Shown one piece after another: positions 20,430 to 29,551 of a stretch of 64,000 nucleotides of DNA. A program made the translations under genes and the position numbers. Each line of letters opens with the position of its first letter. The stretch's first letter is position 1. Under the pieces are notes generated by a model. It was not told the origin of the DNA, did not search any database, and saw only the letters and a program-made list of their open reading frames with translations. The stretch comes from Methanobacteriota archaeon (GTDB lineage: Archaea; Methanobacteriota; Methanobacteria; Methanobacteriales; Methanobacteriaceae). The stretch is taken from NCBI GenBank assembly GCA_023411115.1, contig JAEYPF010000010.1, positions 186,001-250,000 of the forward strand, read 5' to 3'.

Positions 20430-21545
20430 ATGAAGAGCATAAAAGAAATTGCTGAAATTTTGAGTTTAGATCTATCTGAAAGGGAATTAGGAAATCCTTA
20501 TTTTAACGATTCTGACTATAGAACATGTCCACTAAATAAAGAATATTTTCATCAAATTAACTCAGCTGAAACTGATAGAAAAATTGCATTTGTTGATGGG
20601 GGCAATCAGGAGCTCTTACCTGCTCCAGCTTATTCAGTACAATTAAATCGTGTTTACTTCAGCATATTTAAAAATAATAAACGAGTTTCACTCCAATCAG
20701 AAATCCCTCAAAGAATAGAATTTCTTTCTTATACATCTTCCAAATTGAAGAATGGAGATATCAATTTTCAAACAAAAATAAGGCCTGTAAAGGATAAATT
20801 TAGCAAATTTTTACCTGATGAAAAGGATCTTCAGGCCAATGCACGTGAAGAAAACGTAGAGGCGGGTACACAGGTTGGAATGCATAGAATGGCATCCATG
20901 GCCAGAAGATTTGCTGAGTGGAAAATCACTGAACAAATTATAGACTTAGAATTAGAAGCCGGCGATATAATTATAAGAGATGGATCATTACAAACAGGCC
21001 ATCAACACGAATATAAATATGTAGAAAACGTTTTTAGAAAAGCAATGGAAAAAGAAGTAATTATTACAGGATTATCTAAAACATGCAGGTTAACTACTGA
21101 CACTCAGGTTTCCCTTATAGATTCTATTCAAAGGTTAGCTGAAGAATCAGGAATCAAATATGATAAATGGTGCTATTATCCAGTTGCATGGAGCAAAGAT
21201 GCTAATCGTGAGCATAAAGCAGTGATAATGGTTGTTAAATTAAATAAACATGCACATACAGCATTTAGATTTGAAATATTTAAAGAACAAGTAAACGATA
21301 TGGGAGACCAGAAAAAAGAGATATTAGATATTATTTCTTCTATTGCTGATAATTCTAGAGATATTAAGATCCCAGGTTATCCTTATGGACTTATTGATGC
21401 AGATTTATGGGCCAGAGTTAAAAATGAGGAGATGGAAGGTTATAAAACAAAATTATATTCTGAACTTTCTAGAATGGGAACCTGGAAGCAGGTTAATCCA
21501 TTGATCAAAATTGTAAATACACATGAAAAATTAGATGGGCAGTAA
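20430..21545 (+). CDS. nurA: NurA 5'-3' nuclease
   Basis: NurA works with the HerA helicase to resect DNA ends for homologous recombination. The 371-residue protein has the RNase H-like core with metal-binding Asp residues: D56 in FVDGGNQE and D184 in IIRDGSLQTG, plus a late GLIDADLWAR motif. Gene order is nurA-herA-mre11-rad50 with gaps of 14 bp or less, so the whole end-processing machine is one operon led by nurA. A TATA-like box about 60 bp upstream is the probable promoter. Confidence 0.9.
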   Translation: MKSIKEIAEILSLDLSERELGNPYFNDSDYRTCPLNKEYFHQINSAETDRKIAFVDGGNQELLPAPAYSVQLNRVYFSIFKNNKRVSLQSEIPQRIEFLSYTSSKLKNGDINFQTKIRPVKDKFSKFLPDEKDLQANAREENVEAGTQVGMHRMASMARRFAEWKITEQIIDLELEAGDIIIRDGSLQTGHQHEYKYVENVFRKAMEKEVIITGLSKTCRLTTDTQVSLIDSIQRLAEESGIKYDKWCYYPVAWSKDANREHKAVIMVVKLNKHAHTAFRFEIFKEQVNDMGDQKKEILDIISSIADNSRDIKIPGYPYGLIDADLWARVKNEEMEGYKTKLYSELSRMGTWKQVNPLIKIVNTHEKLDGQ

Positions 21546-21559
21546 CTGGAGAGGGTTAA

Positions 21560-23197
21560 ATGAATGAAAGAGGTCAAATTATAGGCGGAGGATTAAAAGA
21601 CATTATTATTAGAGAAAAGAATGGTGAAAATTTAGAACTTGGTGAACTTTTAATCGTTGAAAATGCCCCCCAATCAGAAGCTGAAAGAATTTATACCATT
21701 CTTCAGGTTAAAGATATTGAATATAAAAGTCAAGCTCATCAATCCACCCATGAACTACTTTCAGGTATGAAATTGGAAGGATATGATCCTGATCTTGAAT
21801 TTATGGAACCTGAATTAACTAATTATAACTTAGGGCGCGCTAAGTCTTTACTCTATGTTCGGGAAAAGATAACAAACGGTGAAAAAGAATACATCACCAA
21901 AAGCCCCAAAAGACTGCCTAATTTTTTCAGCCCTATTAAATCCATTGAAGAATCTGATTTAAAATTCCTGGAGCCAAAAAATATCGAAAATTCAATTTAT
22001 TTAGGCGATATTAGAAGTGGATCAACTGTAGAAGAAGGAATTAAAGTTTATATTGACCTGATTAAATCATTGACACATCACATTTTAATTCCTGCCACAA
22101 CCGGTAGAGGGAAGAGTAATTTAGTTAAAGTAATGCTCTGGAGTATTTTAGATACGCAAGGAGCAGGTATTCTTGTTCTAGATCCCCATGATGAATATTA
22201 TGGAGACAGTATTAAAATTGGCCTGCGGTACCACCCTAAAAAGGATGAAAAACTTGAGTACTATTCTCCTGATAAAGATAATGATGATGCAGTCACATTA
22301 GCTATAAATGTAAAAAAAATACGGCCATATCATTTCAGCGGGATTGGCGGATTCTCATCAGCGCAAACTGAAGCCATAAGAACAATCTATAACAAATATA
22401 AGTCAAATTGGATAACTAAAATTGCTAAAGGAATAGATAGAGATGTCCTAAAAGAAATGGGAGTTCATGAAGGGACTGCTGAAGTTTTAAAGAGAAAAAT
22501 TGAAACAAAATTAGGTGTATATTCTGTTGATATCGATGATAATCCTGCAATGGGGAAAAAATGCATATTTAACAGTAATTTATTTGTTGGTGGAGACTAT
22601 GGATTATCAACGGTAGAAGACATTGTTAGGGCATTAGAAGATGAAAAAGTTGTTATCATAGATAGTTCAAAATTAAGTGATTTTGAAGAATTATTTATAG
22701 GCAGTATCGTAACCAGTAATATATTTAATAAATATAAAAGATACAATTCTAAAGAATTAAAAAACAAACCAGTTATCAGTATTGTAATCGAAGAAGCGCC
22801 ACGAGTTTTAGGTCAAGATGCAATAGAAAGTCACGGCGGAAATATTTACGGTACAATTGCTAGAGAAGGCAGAAAGTTCAAAATAGGTTTGATTGCGATC
22901 ACCCAATTATCCAGTGTTATTCCTAGAGCGATTTTAGCCAATATGAATACCAAAATTATTTTAGGAAATGAAATGTCGCCTGAGAGATCCGCAATAATCA
23001 ATAGTGCATCTCAGGATTTATCAGATGATGAAAGAATTATTGCTAGCCTGGATAAAGGCGAAGCTATTGTAAGCAGCGTTTTTACTAGATTTGCTATCCC
23101 TATTTATACTCCTGAATTTAAAAAATATGTTAAAGAATATTTAGATGAAATACCTCAAGACAAAACAAAAGACCTTAAAACTATGGTCATAGGTTGA
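21560..23197 (+). CDS. herA: HerA bipolar DNA helicase/translocase
   Basis: A hexameric FtsK/HerA-type ATPase of 545 residues. An N-terminal HAS-barrel-like region is followed by Walker A TTGRGKSN (K185; the usual residue is Ser where this has Arg183), the LVLDPHDEY segment, and Walker B VISIVIEEAPRVLG with the catalytic Glu pair. GAGAGGG precedes the ATG, 14 bp after nurA. It pumps DNA to NurA and is functionally tied to Mre11-Rad50 encoded next. Confidence 0.92.
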   Translation: MNERGQIIGGGLKDIIIREKNGENLELGELLIVENAPQSEAERIYTILQVKDIEYKSQAHQSTHELLSGMKLEGYDPDLEFMEPELTNYNLGRAKSLLYVREKITNGEKEYITKSPKRLPNFFSPIKSIEESDLKFLEPKNIENSIYLGDIRSGSTVEEGIKVYIDLIKSLTHHILIPATTGRGKSNLVKVMLWSILDTQGAGILVLDPHDEYYGDSIKIGLRYHPKKDEKLEYYSPDKDNDDAVTLAINVKKIRPYHFSGIGGFSSAQTEAIRTIYNKYKSNWITKIAKGIDRDVLKEMGVHEGTAEVLKRKIETKLGVYSVDIDDNPAMGKKCIFNSNLFVGGDYGLSTVEDIVRALEDEKVVIIDSSKLSDFEELFIGSIVTSNIFNKYKRYNSKELKNKPVISIVIEEAPRVLGQDAIESHGGNIYGTIAREGRKFKIGLIAITQLSSVIPRAILANMNTKIILGNEMSPERSAIINSASQDLSDDERIIASLDKGEAIVSSVFTRFAIPIYTPEFKKYVKEYLDEIPQDKTKDLKTMVIG

Positions 23198-23202
23198 TAA
23201 AG

Positions 23203-24501
23203 ATGCACAAGTTTGCCCACATTGCTGACTGCCATTTAGGAGCTCAAAAATACACTGAACTAAAAGAATTAGAAATTAAAGCTTTTAAAGAATGTTTAGA
23301 TAAGTGTATAGAAGAAAAAGTAGATTTTATTATCATTGCAGGCGATTTATTCCATTCCAATCTTCCAGATATGGGTATTGTTAAACAAGCCGTTGGTAAA
23401 TTGAAGGAAGTTGCAGAAAAAGGGATTCCAGTCTACATCAATTATGGAAGTCATGATTTTAGTCCCAATGAAACTTCAATTATCGATGTAATTACAGAAA
23501 GCGGTTTGCTTAAAAAACTCTTTAACGGTTACGTCGTTGAAAATGAATTTGGTGAAGAAAAGTTAAAATTGAAGTTCATAACCGATAAAAAAACGGGTGT
23601 CAAATTAACTGGAATATCTGGACGAAAAATGGGATTGGACGATACTTACTATGGAATGCTTGATAAGAAAAGCCTTGAGGAGGAAGACGGCTTTAAAATT
23701 TTCGTTTTCCATACTGCAATTAAAAATTTACTTCCTGATTTTTTATCTAAAATGGATGGAATTGATATTAAAAAATTACCACAAAATTTTGATTACTATG
23801 CTGGAGGACACATACACAAGCAAATATGTGAAACCCAGATTGAAGATTATGGAGTTATCACTTATCCCGGACCACCTTTTGCTGGATATCCCCGCGATTT
23901 AGAAATGAGCGCAAAAGGAGAAAAAAGAGGATTTTATATCGTGGAATTTGACGAAAATATCCAAAGTGTTAATTTTTGTGAAGATAAGAATTTTTATGAG
24001 TTAGATTTAGCTAAATACAAATTTTTACAGTTTAAAGCAGATCACAAAAACTCAAATCAACTATACGAAGAAATATTGTCTAAAATAAAAGAAGAGACAT
24101 TTAATGGACAAATAAATGAAAGAATAATTATTTTAAAGGTTAAAGGAGAATTAACTGGTGGTAAAACATCAGACGTTAATTTCCACGAGATAAGAACACT
24201 TCTTAAAGAATCAGGAGCTATACATGTAAGCATCAATCATCATGGGCTTGTTTCAAAGGAATTTACAAAAATTCGAGTCAAAGGGGAAACTACAGCAGAA
24301 ATTGAAGAAAATTTGCTCTTAGAAAATATCATCAATATAGAAGTTGAACAAAAAGAATTGAATGCCAAAGAAGGAGCCCAACTAGCTGTTAACTTATTGA
24401 AAACCATAAGACAAGGCCCTAAGCCTAATGAAAAAAAATCAGATTACAATAAAAGGATCTTAACTGAATCAGTAGATGTATTGGATTTGGAGAGTCATTA
24501 A
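23203..24501 (+). CDS. mre11: Mre11 nuclease
   Basis: Calcineurin-like phosphoesterase that, with Rad50, opens and trims DNA ends. Motifs: D9-x-H11 (IADCHLG), D48 in GDLFH, then YGSHD with Ser83 at the position where most family members have the metal-binding Asn (GNHD), H84, FHTAI and GGHIHK. I start at ATG 23203 because GGTTGAT precedes it; an earlier in-frame TTG lies within that site and within the herA stop. The C-terminal third (from about residue 290) is less conserved and probably binds Rad50. It ends directly adjacent to the rad50 ATG. Confidence 0.92.
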   Translation: MHKFAHIADCHLGAQKYTELKELEIKAFKECLDKCIEEKVDFIIIAGDLFHSNLPDMGIVKQAVGKLKEVAEKGIPVYINYGSHDFSPNETSIIDVITESGLLKKLFNGYVVENEFGEEKLKLKFITDKKTGVKLTGISGRKMGLDDTYYGMLDKKSLEEEDGFKIFVFHTAIKNLLPDFLSKMDGIDIKKLPQNFDYYAGGHIHKQICETQIEDYGVITYPGPPFAGYPRDLEMSAKGEKRGFYIVEFDENIQSVNFCEDKNFYELDLAKYKFLQFKADHKNSNQLYEEILSKIKEETFNGQINERIIILKVKGELTGGKTSDVNFHEIRTLLKESGAIHVSINHHGLVSKEFTKIRVKGETTAEIEENLLLENIINIEVEQKELNAKEGAQLAVNLLKTIRQGPKPNEKKSDYNKRILTESVDVLDLESH

Positions 24502-26952
24502 ATGATTTTTAAGACATTGACATTGAATAACATTAGGAGTTATAAAGACAATGACCCTATAAAATTTCCAACTGGGACATCTCTCTTTGAGGGAGATATT
24601 GGTTCTGGAAAGTCTACAATTTTAATGGCGATTGAATTTGCTCTTTTTGGCCTTGGAAATCAAAAAGGTGATTCTCTACTTCGAAAAGGGTCAAAAAAAG
24701 GATATGTAACCTTAGAATTTGATGTTGGTGATGATAATTATTTAGTTCAACGATCTCTAATACGAAAAGAGAACGATGGACCCGTCAGGCAGGAAAAAGG
24801 TATTTTAGGTATCAATGGGGCAAAAATCGATCTATCCCCTTCTGAAATTAAAGAAAAAATTTTAGGTATTCTTAATTTTAAAGAACCACTCAACCCTAGA
24901 GCTCAAAGTGTAATATTCCGTTATGCAATTTATACACCCCAAGAAGACATGAAATATGTACTTTCTCAAAAACCAGATGATAGACTTCAAACTCTCAGAA
25001 AGGCATTTGGAATAGAAGACTACAAAATAGCTGCAGAAAATGCTAATTTATTGTCCAGATTAATTAAAGATAAACTCATTGAGCTAAAAACTGAAACAAA
25101 AGATTTAGATGAAAAGAAAAACGATCTATTTATTTTAAAAGGTAATTTAGAATCAAATGAAAATAAAAATACAAAATTCCAATTACGAGGGGAAGAGTTA
25201 GAAATTTTACAAAAAAAGCATACTGAAACACTTGAAAAGCTTCAAAAATCTGAACTAGAACTTAAAAAGATACAGACAGAAATTCCCCATTTAAAAAAAC
25301 AGATCGGGGATAAAGAACAGCTTTCAATTAAGTATCATAATGAAATAAAGTCTGCTGAAGAAGAAAATCAGCAGAAATTCACTCCCCAAATTGAGACCCT
25401 TGAAAAAATTGAACTCCCAACTACAGAAACTGAAGATGATATAAGCAATAAACTGGCCACTATTAAAAGAGTTGTTAATGAACGCAATAATTTAGCCTCC
25501 AATTTAACTATGCTTGAGGAAAACAAGCAGTCCATGGAAAATAAATTGGGCGATACTAAAAATAAAACTTCAGAAGACTTAAAGAAAGAAGAAGAGTCAT
25601 TAATTAATAAAATAAAAGAACAATCTGAAATAGTAAATACAGATAAAGAACAATTACAAAAAATTTCTGAGAAGATATATAAATTAGATGTAGAAAAATC
25701 GGAAATTAAGAAAAAATTGGCCAATGTAGATGGTTTGGGAGATTTATGTCCTATTTGTGGCAGTATATTAAATGATGAACATAAAAAAAATTTAGAATCC
25801 GAAAGTGAAGAAGAAATCAGGAAAATAAATTCAAGTTCCAAAGTCTTGGGTCAAGTACAGCTAAAAGGAAAGGAAAAATTAGAAGCAGGAGAAATCGAAT
25901 TAAAGGCCCTCGAGAATAATTTAAATTCATTAAAAATACTTATAGAGAAAATATCAGGTTTAGATGATCTGAAAAACAAGATTAATTCTATTAGTAAAAA
26001 TTTAAAGAACAGGGATGTAAATTTAAAATCAATAATGGAAGATTCAATTGAATTTGATGAAACAGAGAAATACATAACTTATTTTGAAACCCTTCTTGAT
26101 AAACTAAAAGAATACAACAGGAGCCAGAAGGAATTAGAGAACCTTAAATATCAATTTAAAAAGAATTCTGATAAAATTAATGAGAATAAAGATAATATCG
26201 ATCTTTTAAGTAATGAAATCAATTCATTAAAACAGAATTTAGTTCAATTTGAAGAAAAATTAGAAGAATTGAAAAATGTGCCTAATGAAATTTCTGAAGT
26301 GAAATTTAACCACCAAAAAACTGAAGAAGAATTCCAGTTAATAAAAGAAAAAATCGTTGAGACCAAGACTTTGATAGAAAAAATGAAAGAGGATATATCA
26401 AAAGTTAAAGATGAAATCAATAAAAAGGAAGGTCTCAAGAAACAATTAAACAAGTTCAATGATTACCACATCTGGCTCAATGACTACCTGATTCCAACCC
26501 TCAGCTTAATAGAAAAACATGTGATGCAAAAAAGATACGAAGAGTTTAATGAGGATTTCCAAAAATGGTTCAGTATATTAATTGAAGACACTTCAAAAAC
26601 TGCTAAAATTGATGAAGAATTTACACCAATTGTGGAACAGGATGGCTTTGAACAGGATATTAATTATTTAAGCGGTGGTGAAAAGACTAGCGTAGCGTTA
26701 GCTTATCGTTTAGCTTTAAATAACATTGTTCAAAAAGTTTCTACAGGAATGAAATCTAATTTATTAATATTAGATGAACCAACTGATGGATTCAGCAGAG
26801 AACAGTTGTATAAAGTTAGAGAAATTCTAAATGAACTGAACTGCCCTCAAATAATCATAGTTTCTCATGAAAGGGAACTTGGAAGTTTTGCAGATAATGT
26901 ATTTAGGGTAGAAAAAATTGATGGAAATTCCTGTGTTACTTTAATGGAATAA
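24502..26952 (+). CDS. rad50: Rad50 SMC-like ATPase with zinc hook
   Basis: An 816-residue ABC/SMC protein. Walker A GDIGSGKST (31-39, K37) and Q-loop at the N-terminus; two long coiled-coil arms around a zinc hook C416-P-I-C419; signature LSGGEKTSVALAYRLAL and Walker B LLILDEPTDG at the C-terminus. Length is on the short side but all parts are present. The ATG follows the mre11 stop without a gap, with GGAGAG 10 nt before it, showing tight coupling. It is the last gene of the end-resection operon. Confidence 0.95.
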   Translation: MIFKTLTLNNIRSYKDNDPIKFPTGTSLFEGDIGSGKSTILMAIEFALFGLGNQKGDSLLRKGSKKGYVTLEFDVGDDNYLVQRSLIRKENDGPVRQEKGILGINGAKIDLSPSEIKEKILGILNFKEPLNPRAQSVIFRYAIYTPQEDMKYVLSQKPDDRLQTLRKAFGIEDYKIAAENANLLSRLIKDKLIELKTETKDLDEKKNDLFILKGNLESNENKNTKFQLRGEELEILQKKHTETLEKLQKSELELKKIQTEIPHLKKQIGDKEQLSIKYHNEIKSAEEENQQKFTPQIETLEKIELPTTETEDDISNKLATIKRVVNERNNLASNLTMLEENKQSMENKLGDTKNKTSEDLKKEEESLINKIKEQSEIVNTDKEQLQKISEKIYKLDVEKSEIKKKLANVDGLGDLCPICGSILNDEHKKNLESESEEEIRKINSSSKVLGQVQLKGKEKLEAGEIELKALENNLNSLKILIEKISGLDDLKNKINSISKNLKNRDVNLKSIMEDSIEFDETEKYITYFETLLDKLKEYNRSQKELENLKYQFKKNSDKINENKDNIDLLSNEINSLKQNLVQFEEKLEELKNVPNEISEVKFNHQKTEEEFQLIKEKIVETKTLIEKMKEDISKVKDEINKKEGLKKQLNKFNDYHIWLNDYLIPTLSLIEKHVMQKRYEEFNEDFQKWFSILIEDTSKTAKIDEEFTPIVEQDGFEQDINYLSGGEKTSVALAYRLALNNIVQKVSTGMKSNLLILDEPTDGFSREQLYKVREILNELNCPQIIIVSHERELGSFADNVFRVEKIDGNSCVTLME

Positions 26953-27155
26953 CATTCTGTTTTTGTTTAATTCTTAAATATATTTTATTTACGAAAATTA
27001 CCACTATTTTACTAAACTTTTAAAAATATTAATCAAATATCAGCCAATATTATTTTCAACTTATTTAGAAAACATTTATATGGGGTGAAAGGCAACATAC
27101 TTCCGGTTTAATAAAATTTACTTAAATCTTTAGTAAATAATTTTTAAATAAAAAA

Positions 27156-27221
27156 TTTAGGAGGTTGAAGGAAAATCTTATATTTTCCTGAACCCCCTAA
27201 AAATTAAAAATTTTTAGGAGG
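27156..27221 (+). promoter_or_regulatory. structured leader with two mutually exclusive hairpins covering the SD of the anion permease
   Basis: A long hairpin pairs TTTAGGAGGTTGAAGGAAAAT-type sequence (27156-27176) with 27182-27201. A second hairpin, CCTAAAAATT (27196-27205) with AATTTTTAGG (27209-27218), overlaps the 3' arm of the first and includes the first bases of the AGGAGG ribosome site (27216-27221). Only one can form at a time, so the layout fits a switch that opens or closes the SD. A possible TATA box (near 27070) would place the transcript start around 27100. The central arms, GTTGAAGGAAA and TTTCCTGAACC, recur inside the gene at 31656-32345. Confidence 0.5.
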
Positions 27222-27228
27222 CATCAAA

Positions 27229-28617
27229 ACGAATGTTAATTTAAAGGTTTTTGGATTTCCCTTGGCTATACTTCTCTTTATAGTAGTAATGCTTATTCCT
27301 ACACCGGGTTTAAGTTTTGCAGGGCATGCAGCACTTGCACTTTTGATTTTCGCCATAATCATGTGGGTTACCGAAGCGTTGCATCTGGCAGTAACGTCAT
27401 TATTACTGCTGTTTATTCAACCCATAATTCAAGTGACTAGTTTTGAAAATGCTGTTATTGGTTTTGCCAACCCCATTATCTTCCTGATGATTGGAGGATT
27501 CATAATTGCAGAAGCAATTCGTAAAAGCGGATTAGCACAGCGTTTAACTTATACCCTGCTCAACAGATTAGGTACAACTCCCGATAGAAGCATATTCGTG
27601 GTTGTTTTCTCAACTGGAATTCTTTCAGCGTTTATTGAGAACGTAGTAGCATTTGCTATGTTACTCCCCATAATCAAGGAAATTATTCCACTTATGGGTG
27701 TAAAAAACCCTGAGAAAGGCGGAAGTAATTTTGCTAAAGCTATGATTTTAGGTGGATCCTTTGGTTCTCTGGCCGGTGGATTTGGTACAGAAATCGGAAC
27801 TGCACCAAACCTAATGGCTGCAGCTTACACTCATATTCCATTTGTAAACTGGATGATATTCGGTTTTCCACTTGCAATAACATTATTACTTATAATCTGG
27901 AAGTGGATGGGTTTCATGTTCAAACCTGAGTGTAAAGGAATTATAGGTGGAATGGAAACCATAACTTCTAAAAAGGTAGCATTGGGACCTATGAGCAAAA
28001 TGGAAAAAATCACTCTAGGGGTGCTTTTATTCACAATATTCCTATGGGTTACAACTAATTACACAGGAATCGACAGTTTTTCAGTAGCATTGATCGGTGC
28101 AGTACTATTATTTGCATTTAGAGTAATCGACTGGAAGGACGCCCAAAGAAACGTTGACTGGGGTTTAATAATCTTTTTTGGAGGAGCACTGTCATTAGGA
28201 GCAGCGCTACTAAATACAGGGGCAGCAGCTTGGTTGATAAACGATTTAGTGGCATTATTAGGCAGTAATCCATCTACAATTCTCATTATGATACTGCTGA
28301 TGATCATAGGAGTCTGTATCACTCAAGTAATGTCCAATATTGCATTATCTGCAATATTAATACCACTATCAGTAACTCTAGCAACTGCACAGGGACAACC
28401 AGTCGGAATTTATGCAGTTCCAGTGGCAATTGCATGTTCACTGTCATTTATGCTGCCAATGGCTGACCCAACAGTGGCAATGTCCTACGGAACCAAGTAC
28501 GTGAATATAAAAGAAATATTCAAGGCAGGATTACCTCTGGTTATAATTGGAATACTGTTGACTATAGGCGTACTATTTGTAGTACTTACATTTGCGCCAT
28601 GGCTCATAGCAGTATAG
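27229..28617 (+). CDS. SLC13/DASS-type sodium:anion symporter, probable ACG start
   Basis: About 11-12 membrane helices; two related halves with re-entrant motifs (IENVVAFAMLLP and MSNIALSAILIP) of the divalent-anion:Na+ symporter family that carries dicarboxylates or sulfate. Substrate cannot be told. AGGAGG lies exactly 7 nt before an in-frame ACG at 27229, which would give MNVNLKVFGFPLAILLF; the first ATG after the SD (27233) is out of frame and stops after three codons, and the first conventional in-frame start, TTG 27262, lacks an SD and would cut into helix 1. I annotate from ACG with the start uncertain. Confidence 0.75.
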   Translation, partial: TNVNLKVFGFPLAILLFIVVMLIPTPGLSFAGHAALALLIFAIIMWVTEALHLAVTSLLLLFIQPIIQVTSFENAVIGFANPIIFLMIGGFIIAEAIRKSGLAQRLTYTLLNRLGTTPDRSIFVVVFSTGILSAFIENVVAFAMLLPIIKEIIPLMGVKNPEKGGSNFAKAMILGGSFGSLAGGFGTEIGTAPNLMAAAYTHIPFVNWMIFGFPLAITLLLIIWKWMGFMFKPECKGIIGGMETITSKKVALGPMSKMEKITLGVLLFTIFLWVTTNYTGIDSFSVALIGAVLLFAFRVIDWKDAQRNVDWGLIIFFGGALSLGAALLNTGAAAWLINDLVALLGSNPSTILIMILLMIIGVCITQVMSNIALSAILIPLSVTLATAQGQPVGIYAVPVAIACSLSFMLPMADPTVAMSYGTKYVNIKEIFKAGLPLVIIGILLTIGVLFVVLTFAPWLIAV

Positions 28618-28634
28618 GATAAAAATTGTTAAAA

Positions 28635-28672
28635 TTGTAGGATTTATTCTACAAATATTCTTTATTTTTTTA
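28635..28672 (+). terminator. hairpin with T-run after the anion permease
   Basis: TTGTAG (28635-28640) pairs with CTACAA (28649-28654) around an 8-nt loop, followed by a T-rich tract ending near 28672. It begins 18 bp after the permease stop and fits a terminator. Confidence 0.5.
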
Positions 28673-28737
28673 ATATAGGATCTATTTTGATTATTGATAT
28701 CGTTAAAAATAAGTAAAGGTGAATCTAATTTTTTTAT

Positions 28738-29199
28738 ATGATCACGATCACTAAAAAAGAAAATCTCGTTTTAAATCAAATTAAATATCTTCAAGCAGAA
28801 TACAACGATGGTGTGCCATCTAATATCCTTAAATTAGATCTTTCAATGTCTGAAACTGAATTTAAAGATATACTGGGAAATTTAGAAGATAAAGGATTAA
28901 TATCAAGATATGATAACTATATTAAGGCAAATGTGGTTGACTCTAAAATAAACGCTGTAGAGTCAAGAGAGGAAGTTTTAAGGGAAGATCTTAACCAGAC
29001 AGAAAAAAAAGCATTTGAAATTATCAGGAATTTAGCCAGTGATGGAATTATTTCAAAATATTCCCTGGAAGGAAATCTTCTTTATAATTTGAAATTAAGC
29101 AATCTCCAAATGTATCATATAATTATTTCCCTCGAAAATAAAGGTCTGATAAAAAAAATTCAAATGAAAGATGGCGAACATTATAACATAAAAATGTAG
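28738..29199 (+). CDS. protein of two winged-helix-like modules, likely DNA-binding
   Basis: 153 residues containing two similar units: residues 5-62 (IKYLQAEYNDGVPSN ... FKDILGNLEDKGLISRYDNY) and 82-150 (AFEIIRNLASDGIISK ... YHIIISLENKGLIKKI). Each ends in the LEDKGLI/LENKGLI wing entry typical of MarR/ArsR-like winged helices, so it is probably a tandem winged-helix regulator. GGTGA lies 15 nt before the ATG, longer than usual. Its target is unknown; the neighbouring permease is a candidate. Confidence 0.6.
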   Translation: MITITKKENLVLNQIKYLQAEYNDGVPSNILKLDLSMSETEFKDILGNLEDKGLISRYDNYIKANVVDSKINAVESREEVLREDLNQTEKKAFEIIRNLASDGIISKYSLEGNLLYNLKLSNLQMYHIIISLENKGLIKKIQMKDGEHYNIKM

Positions 29200-29293
29200 A
29201 CTTTAATTACTGTTTTGATATATCTTTAGAGATAAATGCGCATTACATTCTGATATGTACATTCACTTGGTCTATTCCATTATTAATTCCATC

Positions 29294-29551
29294 TCATTGA
29301 ATGAGGGATGTAGGATCAGGAATTGCACCACATAGAAGCGATATAAATACAATCACGACATTTGAAAGCAATTTTAGTGGATTCAACGTGTAACCTCTGT
29401 TACTATAACGAGTAGCACATGATTTTTCACTTCTTTTTAAAATTTTACCAATTTCCTTAAAATTGTAACCTTGCTCGCGTAGTTTACACATCTTAATATC
29501 TTCCTCAAGTGTCCATTTACAACCTAAACGACTATCTTGATTCCCACTCAT
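29294..29551 (-). CDS. small SANT/Myb-like DNA-binding protein
   Basis: 85 residues. Residues 12-52 have the tryptophan-spaced, acidic start and arginine-rich third helix of a SANT/Myb repeat (KWTLEEDIKMCKLREQGYNF, EIGKILKRSEKSCATRYSNR). The last 22 residues are hydrophobic (LLSNVVIVFISLLCGAI) and could be a membrane anchor or a frame-shifted end. GAGTTGAT precedes the ATG and supports real translation. Target unknown. Confidence 0.6.
   Translation of the reverse strand: MSGNQDSRLGCKWTLEEDIKMCKLREQGYNFKEIGKILKRSEKSCATRYSNRGYTLNPLKLLSNVVIVFISLLCGAIPDPTSLIQ

Noticed and set aside
27090..27221. Assigning the permease leader to a known riboswitch class
   Set aside because: I could not match the conserved core of any known aptamer; only the switching stems are supported.
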